Positions 55,170 to 63,774 of a DNA stretch of 64,000 nt are shown here, piece by piece. How positions within the stretch are numbered: the first letter of the stretch is position 1; every line of letters starts with the position of its first letter. Source of the stretch: Aeromonas eucrenophila (GTDB lineage: Bacteria; Pseudomonadota; Gammaproteobacteria; Enterobacterales; Aeromonadaceae); the NCBI RefSeq assembly GCF_000819865.1, contig NZ_CDDF01000001.1, positions 657,981 to 721,980 of the forward strand. Reading direction: 5' to 3'. The position numbers and the translations under genes are program-made. A model generated the notes under the pieces. It saw only the letters and a program-made list of their open reading frames with translations, did not search any database and was not told the origin of the DNA.

Positions 55170-55761
55170 ACCCCTGCCCCATCGGATGGGCCGACCTTTC
55201 GACGAGATATCGATGGCATGGCAGCAACAGGGCTCAAGACAGCAGCGGCAGGCCCTGGAGAGGGCAAATGGGGGGCAAAGTTGTTTAGTTTTACTATCTA
55301 GATGACAGGACACGTAAAGAAGAATCGAACAAAAAAGCCCCCTACTGACAAATTTATTGAGCCAGATCCGGTTTCCAACGCCTCTAGCTTCTGTTTTTTC
55401 TCCAGCCGGATAACATGTCCCAGATGGCAACCAGCTCCTTTAGGGGGCGACTCCATGGAACAGATATATCAAACAGCGCGGGTTAATAGCAGCAAGCGAG
55501 TGTCAGGAACTTAAGATATGACCGAAGATGACAACAAAAGCCTAAATAATATTTCTACCAGAAAAATAATATTGGGTAGACACCACTAAATACTAATGAA
55601 ATTTTATTGAGCATATTAAATATAAGCCTCTAATCTCTCTGAAATCCCCCATCAATAAATGGATGACTGAATTTATTATTTAATATTATGATTTAAATAT
55701 AAGCAATTAAAGATCGGTTTCCATAAAATATGGACTTTTATAAAAACACGGAGAAAAACAA

Positions 55762-56283
55762 TTGAGATTGTATAAGCAAGATGATGGTTTTCTAGAACAC
55801 ATGGTCAAGATCTCAACAATAATAAGTTTAGGATTTGGTGTCTGGGCATATTTCAGCACTATTCATCCAGTGTTCGAAAAAGAAAAAGAATTACAGCAAG
55901 CAAAAATTGATAACCAGTCACTTGTCTCTACAAAAAACGAGTTAAAAAGCCAATTAAAAACACTAGACAGTAAAATATTAGAGCATCAAAAATCAATTGG
56001 CTCGTTAAATAAACAGGAATCTAAACTCATATTTTTGGTGGAAGAAAAAGAATTGAAGATAGTCAATTCTAAGTTAGGTGAAGCAAGAACAGTAGCTGTT
56101 GTAAATAAGCTTAATTATTACATGGATAAAATTATAAATGGCTACCTTTTAGCAATAACCACTGGAAAGCAAGAAACATTTGATGCTGTTGAATACGCTG
56201 AGAAATTGCTAAGTACTCATGGCTCAGATAATAATGACCCATACAACGAGGAAGCATATGTTTTTTTAAAGGTTATGTCGTAA
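55762..56283 (+). pseudogene. Membrane-anchored coiled-coil protein, frameshifted at a T-run
   Basis: A 173-residue frame from TTG at 55762, with a GGAG ribosome site. It has one hydrophobic helix (about 14-31) followed by a long coiled coil (about 38-115, rich in K/E/L/Q). No family is recognised. At the run of seven T (56261-56267) the frame ends shortly (LKVMS). With eight T it would continue 34 more codons in a well-formed frame (KGYVVSYKNKKVLGED...) to a stop at 56372, giving 203 residues. Base composition is far more AT-rich than the surroundings, a sign of transfer. It could be a disrupted gene, a slippage-expressed gene or a sequencing error. Confidence 0.6.
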
Positions 56284-56495
56284 GTTACAAAAATAAAAAA
56301 GTACTAGGTGAAGACTCTATTGCCTTTGCAATCACTTTACCCTTTATGTATAAAAAAGATCATGGCTTGTAAAGCCTCTAACAATCAAGTTTAAAGGACT
56401 ATCAATATGTGGCGCCGTGTAAATGACTGGTTTATATATTAATGAATCATTTAAATGTTTTTCTAAACAATGAAATTATATAGGAAAGAGAACGT

Positions 56496-57083
56496 ATGAG
56501 CGAATACCTATCGATTGGAGCAACTGTTATCGCATCTTTAGGTGGTAGTGGTGCAATTATTCTTGGTATGTCTAATTATTTAGGTAAGATATGGGCGAGC
56601 CGTCTTATGGCTACAGAAAAGGCCAATCACGAACAGAAACTAGAGCAACTAAGGATAAAATTACAAAAAGAAAACCAGCTACACTTAGCCGAATTAAATC
56701 ATGAATTGGAAATTTATAAGCAAACTCATATTAGAGAACATAACGATAAACTAGCAATTTATAGAGCGACTGTCGACTTAGTGGCTATAATGCTAGCTAA
56801 AGTCGAGATGATCGTATTGCGACATAAGAAAGAACTATCTCCAGAAGAACAAGAACAGTTCGAAACAGAAAGGCTTAAAATATATGGTTACCTTGCAATG
56901 ATCGCACCACAAGATGTCATGGATGCTAATGATGCGTTCATAGATAAATTGTTGGCTATTGTTTTCGATGGTGATACTGCAAGTTGGGAAGAAATTAGGC
57001 ATAAGGCTTTAAGTTTAACAAATGCTATGAGACGAGATATTGGCATTGACAAATCTGATGTTATGTATAACGGCATTCGATAA
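56496..57083 (+). CDS. Membrane-anchored coiled-coil protein, unknown
   Basis: A 195-residue protein with one N-terminal hydrophobic helix (about 6-30), then a charged coiled coil (about 38-85: TEKANHEQKLEQLRIKLQKE) and a mainly helical C-terminal domain ending SDVMYNGIR. I do not recognise its function. Codon use is AT-rich, like its neighbour, and both have the same helix-plus-coiled-coil plan, so they may have arrived and act together. GGAAAGAGAACGT precedes the ATG. Confidence 0.75.
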   Translation: MSEYLSIGATVIASLGGSGAIILGMSNYLGKIWASRLMATEKANHEQKLEQLRIKLQKENQLHLAELNHELEIYKQTHIREHNDKLAIYRATVDLVAIMLAKVEMIVLRHKKELSPEEQEQFETERLKIYGYLAMIAPQDVMDANDAFIDKLLAIVFDGDTASWEEIRHKALSLTNAMRRDIGIDKSDVMYNGIR

Positions 57084-57718
57084 AATAGACCATCCCGGAT
57101 ATATAACAAACATCGCAGGGAGCTACTTACTCGAATCGCAGCGTATTGCTGCCACATTACATTTTTTAGTTAGTGGTGCAATTCACTTCGTTCATTGCAC
57201 CCTACATTTATCTACATACTACCTCTTCATTTTTACAGTGACCGTCTTTAACTATGCCCACTGAATGTAACTATTTTCTTACCAAGTCACCAAATAAAGA
57301 CTCCATCGCCACCCAATTCCCTCCCGCCTTTACTCTCCAACTACCTCTTTATTGGACAGCATTTTATCGTTTATTTTTCAGCCAGATTGACAGGAAACGC
57401 TGGGTAAAATGGAACCCCAGCTAAAACAAGCACTTGCTCACCGTTCGGCGCTGCATTTCAATCAATGAACAATTAATAATTTCACTCAATATGGCCCTTT
57501 GATTATTTATACCAGCATCGATTCCCACAGACTCTGTGTCATCATGAGCTGAATCGCAGATGAACAGACTGTGTCCCATGATGAGCCTATTTCTATCCAG
57601 CTAACGCCCTTTCCCATTGCAATCCTTGAATACCCTCCCGAATAACGATCCCGGTTTTCCGATCGCTCGGGACCCCTGTGTTGGCGACTGCGCCACCGGC
57701 AATCTGACAAGATAACTC
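57084..57718. other. Intergenic region before kup
   Basis: A 635-bp region without a supported gene. It holds a REP-like repeat (57175-57206). AT-rich at first, it returns to high GC near 57600. Confidence 0.6.
57175..57206. repeat. REP-like palindrome copy 1
   Basis: GGTGCAAT (57175-57182) and ATTGCACC (57194-57201) flank TCACTTCGTTC. The same element recurs at 59911-59944 and, in variant form, at 59853-59885. Confidence 0.8.
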
Positions 57719-59587
57719 ATGAACTGTACTAACAAACCCGCCCTGTCCGGCGTCACCCTGGCGGCGATCGGCGTGGTCTATGGCGATATCGGCACCAGTC
57801 CGCTCTATACCCTGCGCGAGTGCCTGTCCGGTCAATTCGGCTTCGGGGTCGAACCCGCCTCCATCCTGGGCTTCCTCTCTCTTATCTTCTGGCTGCTGCT
57901 GCTGGTAGTTTCGGTCAAGTACCTCTCCTTCGTGATGCGGGCCGACAACGCAGGTGAGGGGGGCATTTTGACCCTGATGTCGCTGGCGACCCGCAACAGC
58001 CCCGAGAAGTGGGCCCCCGTGCTCATCATCCTCGGGCTCATCGGCGGCAGCTTCTTCTACGGCGAGGTGGTGATCACCCCCGCCATGTCGGTGATGTCGG
58101 CCATCGAGGGGCTGAAAATTGTGGCCCCCTCCCTCGACGCCTACATAGTGCCGCTCTCGGTGCTGGTGCTGACCCTGCTGTTTGCCATTCAGCGCCATGG
58201 CACTGCCACCGTGGGCAAGCTGTTTGCCCCCATCATGCTGGTCTGGTTCCTGACCCTGGCGGCGCTTGGCCTTAGCAGCATCGTCCAGAGCCCCGAGGTG
58301 CTGGGGGCGCTCAACCCGCTCTGGGCCCTGCGTTTCTTCATGGAATACCGGCTCACCTCCTTCTTCGCCCTCGGCGCCGTGGTGCTGGCCATCACAGGGG
58401 TGGAGGCGCTCTACGCGGACATGGGCCACTTCGGCAAGAGCCCGATCCGGCGCGCCTGGTTTATGGTGGTGCTGCCGTCGCTGGTGCTCAACTACTTCGG
58501 CCAGGGGGCCCTGCTGCTGCGCGACCCCGAGGCCATCGCCAACCCCTTCTTCCTGCTCGCCCCCAAGTGGGCGCTGCTGCCGCTCTTGCTGCTCGCGACC
58601 CTGGCGACCGTCATCGCCTCCCAGGCGGTGATCTCCGGGGTCTTCTCCCTGACTCGTCAGGCGGTGCGCCTGGGCTATCTCAACCCCATTCGCATCGTCC
58701 ACACCTCGGAGCAGGAGTCCGGCCAGATCTATATTCCGGTCATCAACTGGATGCTCTATGTGTCCGTGGTGATCGTCATCATGAGCTTCGAGCACTCCAG
58801 CAATCTGGCGGCGGCCTACGGCATCGCCGTGACCGGCACCATGGTGCTGACCAGCATCCTCTTCTGCTCGGTGGCCAAGAACAGCTGGCACTGGCACAAG
58901 TACCTGGTGGCTGCCCTGTTCACTCTGCTGCTCGCCATCGACGTGCCGCTCTTTGCCGCGAACCTGGCCAAGATCGTCTCCGGCGGCTGGCTGCCGCTGA
59001 CCCTGGGCGCCGTCATGTTCACCCTGATGACCAGCTGGAAGAGCGAGCGTTTCCAGCTTATCCGCCGCCTCAACGAGCACGGCAACTCGCTGGATCCCAT
59101 GATCGCATCCTTGGAAAAATCCCCCCCGACCCGGGTGGCGGGCACCGCCGTCTATATGTCGCGGGTGGTCAACGTGATCCCCCATGCGCTCTTGCACAAC
59201 CTCAAGCACAACAAGGTACTGCACGAGCGGGTGATCCTGCTGACCATGCGGGTGGAAGATGTGCCCTACGTCCACAACGTGCGCCGGGTCTGCGTCGAGC
59301 AGCTCTCCCCCACCTTCTGGCGGGTGGTGGCGAGCCATGGCTGGCGCGAGACCCCGAACGTGGAGGAGATCTTCCATCGCTGCAATGCGGAGGGACTGAG
59401 CTGCCGGATGATGGAGACCTCGTTCTTCATGGCCCACGAGTCCCTCATCATGAAGGAGCGCCCCTGGTATCTCTATCTGCGCGGCCAGCTGTTTATGCTG
59501 CTGCAGCGCAACGCCCTGCGGGCGCCAGATCAGTTCGAGATCCCGCCCAATCGGGTGATCGAGCTCGGCTCGCAAGTGGATATCTGA
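57719..59587 (+). CDS. kup: Low-affinity potassium transporter Kup
   Basis: Inner-membrane K+/H+ symporter, 622 residues, the same length as E. coli Kup. It begins with the family signature [20 protein letters not shown] (about 15-34) and has [20 protein letters not shown], then [20 protein letters not shown], about twelve membrane helices in the first 430 residues, and a C-terminal cytosolic domain ending [11 protein letters not shown]. The ribosome site is weak. It lies between the fdhF block and the hyf operon, with its own terminator. Confidence 0.96.
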   Translation: MNCTNKPALSGVTLAAIGVVYGDIGTSPLYTLRECLSGQFGFGVEPASILGFLSLIFWLLLLVVSVKYLSFVMRADNAGEGGILTLMSLATRNSPEKWAPVLIILGLIGGSFFYGEVVITPAMSVMSAIEGLKIVAPSLDAYIVPLSVLVLTLLFAIQRHGTATVGKLFAPIMLVWFLTLAALGLSSIVQSPEVLGALNPLWALRFFMEYRLTSFFALGAVVLAITGVEALYADMGHFGKSPIRRAWFMVVLPSLVLNYFGQGALLLRDPEAIANPFFLLAPKWALLPLLLLATLATVIASQAVISGVFSLTRQAVRLGYLNPIRIVHTSEQESGQIYIPVINWMLYVSVVIVIMSFEHSSNLAAAYGIAVTGTMVLTSILFCSVAKNSWHWHKYLVAALFTLLLAIDVPLFAANLAKIVSGGWLPLTLGAVMFTLMTSWKSERFQLIRRLNEHGNSLDPMIASLEKSPPTRVAGTAVYMSRVVNVIPHALLHNLKHNKVLHERVILLTMRVEDVPYVHNVRRVCVEQLSPTFWRVVASHGWRETPNVEEIFHRCNAEGLSCRMMETSFFMAHESLIMKERPWYLYLRGQLFMLLQRNALRAPDQFEIPPNRVIELGSQVDI

Positions 59588-59694
59588 TGGCAGGTTCGAT
59601 TAGCGAAGCCTAATCGGACGTACGAGAGAGGCGAACGTACGATGGCACCTGCCGGCAAATCGAATCAGCTTGCCAACAGGCGCACCAGACAAAG

Positions 59695-59725
59695 AAGAGG
59701 GAGGCATCAGCCTCCCTCTTTTTTT
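59695..59725 (+). terminator. Terminator after kup
   Basis: An 11-bp perfect stem (59695-59705 with 59710-59720), loop ATCA, and a run of seven to eight T. Confidence 0.93.
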
Positions 59726-59766
59726 GCCGTTAACCATGGACGAAGACCACTCCCCCTCATCCCCAG

Positions 59767-59791
59767 CCCTTCTCCCGCGAGGGGAGAAGGG
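59767..59791. repeat. Inverted repeat of dispersed-repeat type
   Basis: CCCTTCTCCC and GGGAGAAGGG form a 10-bp perfect stem with loop GCGAG, preceded by CCCTCATCCCCAG. Such CCCTTCTCCC palindromes are common intergenic repeats in high-GC proteobacteria. Confidence 0.7.
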
Positions 59792-59852
59792 AGTAGAACT
59801 GTGATGCTCGCAGATCCGCCATCGCAGGGTGGTGAACCGCAGAGCACAAGCC

Positions 59853-59885
59853 GTAGGGTGCAATAAGCGCAGCGCATTGCACCCT
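59853..59885. repeat. REP-like palindrome, variant copy
   Basis: GTAGGGTGCAAT and ATTGCACCCT flank AAGCGCAGCGC. It has the same outer arms as the copies at 57175 and 59911 but a different centre, and lies head to tail with the latter. Confidence 0.8.
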
Positions 59886-59910
59886 GTTGAGCGCCCGGAT
59901 CTTGGGTGAG

Positions 59911-59944
59911 TGGTGCAATTCACTTCGTTCATTGCACCCTACCC
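59911..59944. repeat. REP-like palindrome copy 2
   Basis: Identical to the copy at 57175-57206 over GGTGCAAT, the centre TCACTTCGTTC and ATTGCACCCTAC, in the same orientation. Confidence 0.85.
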
Positions 59945-60020
59945 TTATCCCTTCCATGCTCAGGTGTTCCTCTGCCGACGAACGGTTGTCCTTTTGTGTG
60001 ACGAACTCTCTCCCGCCCTT

Positions 60021-60058
60021 CGTCACTAGTGACGAGCGTCACGGTTCGACACCCGATG
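60021..60058. promoter_or_regulatory. Candidate FhlA upstream activator site (hyf side)
   Basis: Contains the perfect palindrome CGTCACTAGTGACG and, further on, TTCGACACCCGATGG. The words AGTGACGAGC and TCGACACCCG are shared with the region upstream of hydN. It is about 85-120 bp before the sigma-54 promoter. Confidence 0.5.
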
Positions 60059-60140
60059 GCCCTCTCGCCAGCCTCCCCCTTGAAATTTAAATCTCTTTAA
60101 AAACAGCACCTAAGAGTCAATATTGGCACTTAACCCAATC

Positions 60141-60155
60141 TGGCCCGCATCTTGC
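60141..60155 (+). promoter_or_regulatory. Sigma-54 promoter of the hyf operon
   Basis: TGGCCCGCATCTTGC matches the consensus TGGCACG-N4-TTGC with one change. The transcript start is expected near 60167, some 34 nt before hyfA. Confidence 0.85.
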
Positions 60156-60200
60156 CAACCTGCCCCTACTTTCTCCGTTCGCGACACGACAAGGTAGGCT

Positions 60201-60857
60201 ATGAACCGCTTCGTTATCGCCGACCCCAGGCTTTGTATCGGCTGTGGCACCTGTATGGCCGCCTGCTCAACCGTTCACAAGGCCCAGGGTTTGCAGCAAG
60301 CCCCCCGATTAACCGTCATGCGACACGAGCAGGCGACCATGCCGGTTCAGTGCCGTCACTGTGACGACGCCCCCTGCATCAAGGTCTGCCCGGTCGAGGC
60401 CATCCGCCAGACCGACGACAGCGTGCAACTGAACGAATCCCTCTGCATCGGCTGCAACCTCTGCGCCGTGGCCTGCCCGTTTGGCGCCATCCAGAGCGGC
60501 GGCAGCCGCCCGGTGGCCATCGCCAACAGCTACGACACCTATATCCCCTGCTCCATCCGCTCCAGCAACCCCTCCACCTCGGCAGGCCTGAGCTGCTTTG
60601 GGGAAGACCTGCTGAGCTGGGAGCCCGGCGTGCGCAGCATCGCGGTCAAATGCGATCTCTGCGCCTTTCGCGAGGATGGCCCGGCCTGCATCGAGGCTTG
60701 CCCCTCCCAGGCGCTGACCCTGGTCAACGACAGTGTCTGCGCCAGTGCAGCCCGTGAGCGGCGCCAACAGGCCGCCAGCGCCCATCCGGGAGGGGCTCCC
60801 GCCTTCTCGGCCTCTCATGCCTCACAGCCTTTATCGTCCACACAGGGAGATTTCTGA
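60201..60857 (+). CDS. hyfA: Hydrogenase-4 type ferredoxin subunit HyfA
   Basis: A 218-residue electron-carrying subunit with four 4Fe-4S motifs: CIGCGTCMAAC (about 12-22), CRHCDDAPCIKVC, CIGCNLCAVACPFGA and CDLCAFREDGPACIEAC. The stretch VQLNESLCIGCNLCAVACPFG, with SGGSRPV after it, is closer to E. coli HyfA than to HycB. It should pass electrons from formate dehydrogenase H to the hydrogenase. Its stop overlaps the hyfB start (TGATG). Confidence 0.9.
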   Translation: MNRFVIADPRLCIGCGTCMAACSTVHKAQGLQQAPRLTVMRHEQATMPVQCRHCDDAPCIKVCPVEAIRQTDDSVQLNESLCIGCNLCAVACPFGAIQSGGSRPVAIANSYDTYIPCSIRSSNPSTSAGLSCFGEDLLSWEPGVRSIAVKCDLCAFREDGPACIEACPSQALTLVNDSVCASAARERRQQAASAHPGGAPAFSASHASQPLSSTQGDF

Positions 60858-62752
60858 TGCTGCCCCCTCTTCTACTGGGCAGCCTGCTGCTCTTTCTGTT
60901 AGGTGCGCTGCTGGGCGCCGCGGCGGGCGGCTTGCTCAAGCAAGCCTCCCTCGCCAATCGCCTCAACAGTGGCCTGGCCCTGCTGGGCTCCCTGGCCGGT
61001 GTGGCGGTTGCCGTGGAGGCCCTCGCCTCGGGTACCCCCATCGATGGCCAGCTCTGGCTGCTGGGCTCGGTGCACCTCGACATGCTCGCCGCCCTGATGC
61101 TCTTGGTGATCACCCTCGTTGGATCAGCCGTGTCCCTCTACTCCTTTGCCTATATCAAGGAGTACCAGGGCAAGGGGGACGTTTCCATCGGCGTGCTGAT
61201 GAACCTCTTCCTGTTCGCCATGGTGGGCATGGTGCTGGCCGACAACGCGCTGGGCTTTTTGCTCTGTTACGAGCTGGTGACGCTGACCAGCTACTGGCTG
61301 GTCAAGTGCAACCCGGAGGCCGCCAAACAGAGCAGGCTGTATCTGGTGATGAACCATATCGGCATGGCGCTGGTGCTCGTCGCCTTCTGGCTGCTCTGCC
61401 GTGAGAGCGGCAGTCTGGAGTTCAGCGCCCTGCGTGAACAGCACTTGGCCGGGGCGCTCGCCTCCCTGGTGTTCCTGCTGAGCTTCTGCGGCTTTGGCCT
61501 GCGCGCCGGTTTCGTGCCCCTGCACGGCTGGCTGCCGGTGGCCGAACCCGTCGCCCCCTCCCATATCTCGGCGCTGATGTCCGGGGTCATGGTCAAACTG
61601 GGCCTCTTTGGCATCTTGCGGGTCGCCATCGATTTTCTCGGTGCCAGCCAGCTCTGGTGGGGCTACATGGTGCTGATCTTCGGCGCCTGCTCGGCGGTGC
61701 TCGGGGTGCTGTTTGCGCTGGCCGAGCACGATCTCAAGCGGCTGCTCGCCTACCACACGGTGGAGAACATCGGCATCATCCTGATGGGCATGGGGATCGG
61801 CATGATTGGCCTCGCCAACCAGCAACCGACCCTGGTGGCGCTGGGGCTGCTCGGCGCGCTCTATCACCTGCTCAACCACGCCATCTTCAAGAGCCTGCTG
61901 TTTATGGGCACAGGCTCGGTCATGTTCCGCCTGCACACCCGCGACATGGACAAGATGGGGGGCCTCGCCAAGCTGATGCCCTGGACGGCGCTGGCGTTTC
62001 TCATCGGCGCCATGGCCATCTCGGCCCTGCCACCGCTCAACGGCTTCGTGAGCGAATGGTTCATCTATCAGGCCCTGCTCAGCATGACCAAGCTCGGCAC
62101 CTCCATAGTCGCGCCGCTGGCCGTGGTGATGCTGGCGGTGACCGGTGCCATGGCGGTGATGTGCTTCGTCAAGGTCTACGGCATCTGCTTCTGCGGCGCC
62201 CCGCGCAGCGAGAAGGCGAGCCAGGCCCGCGAGGTACCGGGCACCATGGTGGCGGGCACAATGCTGCTGGCCGCCGTCTGTCTGGTGCTGGGCCTCGGCG
62301 CCCCCTGGATTGCCCCCCTGGTCAACGGCTACGGTCAGGCACTGGTTGCCGCTCAAGTGGCGAGCCAAATGAGCGTGGCAACCGGCGCCACCCTGCTGCC
62401 GCTCGACAGCAGTCAGGCCGTGCTCTCTCCCCCCGTGATTGCCATCACCCTTATTGGTCTCTTCTTCATTCCGCTGCTCCTGCTGGCCCTGTTCAAGGGG
62501 CCCAAGCTCGGTCGTCGTCACGCTGGCACGCCCTGGGCATGCGGTTACGCCTACGAGGAGCGCATGAGCCTCACCTCCGGCGCGGTTACCCATACCCTGC
62601 GCCAGCTCTGCGCGCCCCTCTATCGCAAGCAATCGCGCCTCGATCTGGCCAGTTCGCTGCACGGGGTGAGTGAGTCGCCCTCCACCGCTGGCTGGCTGCT
62701 TCATGGCCTGGTGCTGGCGCTCTTTATCCTGATGGCAGTAGGAGTTCAATGA
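60857..62752 (+). CDS. hyfB: Hydrogenase membrane subunit HyfB (antiporter-like)
   Basis: A 631-residue membrane protein of the NuoL/MrpD antiporter-like family with about fifteen helices. Signature segments include LLCYELVTLTSYWLV with the conserved glutamate, GFVPLHGWLPVAEPVAPSHISALMSGVMVKLG and AEHDLKRLLAYHTVENIGII. It forms the membrane arm of the formate hydrogenlyase and may move protons. It is slightly shorter than E. coli HyfB (672) and longer than HycC (608). Confidence 0.9.
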   Translation: MLPPLLLGSLLLFLLGALLGAAAGGLLKQASLANRLNSGLALLGSLAGVAVAVEALASGTPIDGQLWLLGSVHLDMLAALMLLVITLVGSAVSLYSFAYIKEYQGKGDVSIGVLMNLFLFAMVGMVLADNALGFLLCYELVTLTSYWLVKCNPEAAKQSRLYLVMNHIGMALVLVAFWLLCRESGSLEFSALREQHLAGALASLVFLLSFCGFGLRAGFVPLHGWLPVAEPVAPSHISALMSGVMVKLGLFGILRVAIDFLGASQLWWGYMVLIFGACSAVLGVLFALAEHDLKRLLAYHTVENIGIILMGMGIGMIGLANQQPTLVALGLLGALYHLLNHAIFKSLLFMGTGSVMFRLHTRDMDKMGGLAKLMPWTALAFLIGAMAISALPPLNGFVSEWFIYQALLSMTKLGTSIVAPLAVVMLAVTGAMAVMCFVKVYGICFCGAPRSEKASQAREVPGTMVAGTMLLAAVCLVLGLGAPWIAPLVNGYGQALVAAQVASQMSVATGATLLPLDSSQAVLSPPVIAITLIGLFFIPLLLLALFKGPKLGRRHAGTPWACGYAYEERMSLTSGAVTHTLRQLCAPLYRKQSRLDLASSLHGVSESPSTAGWLLHGLVLALFILMAVGVQ

Positions 62753-63705
62753 TGCCCGCTCTCGAAATGCCAAGCTGGGGCATGGTGGCCCTCGCCCTCA
62801 CCCAGGCCCTCGCCATGCTGGCGCTGGCCCCGCTCGCCACCGGTTTTAACCGGGTGTTGCGGGCCAAGATGCACTCGCGCCAGGGGCCGGGACTGCTGCA
62901 GGATTACCGGGATATCGGCAAACTGCTGCGCCGTCAGGAAGTCACCCCGGAGCCTGCCGGCATAATCTTCAACCTGACCCCGGCCCTGCTCATCGCCACC
63001 CTGCTGTTGGTGGCCATGGCACTGCCGACCCTGACGCACGAGTCCCCCTTCCCCATCGCCGGGGATCTCATCACCGACATCTATCTGTTCGCCATCTTCC
63101 GCTTCTTCTTCGCCCTCACCGGGCTCGACAGCGGCAGCATGTTTGCAGGGATCGGTGCCCGCCGCGAGCTGACCCTCGGCATCCTGGTCGAGCCGATCCT
63201 GGTGCTGGCCTGTTTCATCATGGCGATGATGGTGGGCAGCTCGGATCTCGGCAACATCAGCACCTATGTGGCCACCCAGCCGCTGGCCGCCCCCGTCGCC
63301 ACCCTGCTGGCGGGGGCCGCCTGCGCCTTCGCGGTCTTCGTGGAGATGGGCAAGCTGCCCTTCGACTGCGCGGAAGCCGAGCAGGAGCTGCAGGAGGGGC
63401 CGCTCACCGAGTATTCCGGTGCGGGTCTCGCCCTGTTCAAGCTCGGCATCGGCCTCAAGCAACTGGTGGTGGTGCAGCTCTTTTTGGTCATCTTCCTACC
63501 CTTTGGCAAGGCGGCGGACTGGAGCCTGCCAGCGCTAGCCATGGCGGCCCTGATCCTCGCCTGCAAACTGCTGCTGGCCTTTGGGCTCGCGGGCCTCATC
63601 GAAAACGCCATGGCCCGTACCCAGTTCGTGCGCACCCACAGGCTGACCCGCTATGGCCTGGGGCTCGCCCTCCTGGCCCTGCTCGCCTATCTGGTCGGGG
63701 TATAA
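62752..63705 (+). CDS. hyfC: Hydrogenase membrane subunit HyfC (NuoH-like)
   Basis: A 317-residue NuoH/HyfC-type membrane subunit that anchors the hydrogenase. RVLRAKMHSRQGPGLLQDYR, then LLRRQEVTPEPAG, RFFFALTGLDSGSMFAGIG and AEAEQELQEGPLTEYSGAG match E. coli HyfC better than HycD. The start at 62752 shares a base with the hyfB stop and sits seven bases after GGAG; the ATG three bases earlier is an alternative. Confidence 0.92.
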   Translation: MPALEMPSWGMVALALTQALAMLALAPLATGFNRVLRAKMHSRQGPGLLQDYRDIGKLLRRQEVTPEPAGIIFNLTPALLIATLLLVAMALPTLTHESPFPIAGDLITDIYLFAIFRFFFALTGLDSGSMFAGIGARRELTLGILVEPILVLACFIMAMMVGSSDLGNISTYVATQPLAAPVATLLAGAACAFAVFVEMGKLPFDCAEAEQELQEGPLTEYSGAGLALFKLGIGLKQLVVVQLFLVIFLPFGKAADWSLPALAMAALILACKLLLAFGLAGLIENAMARTQFVRTHRLTRYGLGLALLALLAYLVGV

Positions 63706-63708
63706 GCC

Positions 63709-63774
63709 ATGTCCGCCTTGGCCCCCGCTGTTTCCGATTTCATTTTTCCCGATTTTAACGAGATAACTGCATGA
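63709..63774 (+). CDS. 21-codon micro-ORF bridging hyfC and hycE/hyfG
   Basis: It begins three bases after the hyfC stop and its TGA overlaps the next start as ATGA (63771-63774). The peptide reads MSALAPAVSDFIFPDFNEIT plus A. A coupling role is inferred. Confidence 0.4.
   Translation: MSALAPAVSDFIFPDFNEITA

Larger units (their letters stand above)
54921..55761. other. Intergenic region between hydN and the AT-rich island
   Basis: An 841-bp stretch. The hydN side holds a sigma-54 promoter candidate and an activator-like motif. From about 55280 the DNA becomes AT-rich; no gene is supported there before 55762. Confidence 0.6.
59588..60200. other. Intergenic region between kup and hyfA
   Basis: A 613-bp region with the kup terminator, several REP-like inverted repeats, an activator-like motif and a sigma-54 promoter. 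No gene is supported. Confidence 0.7.
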
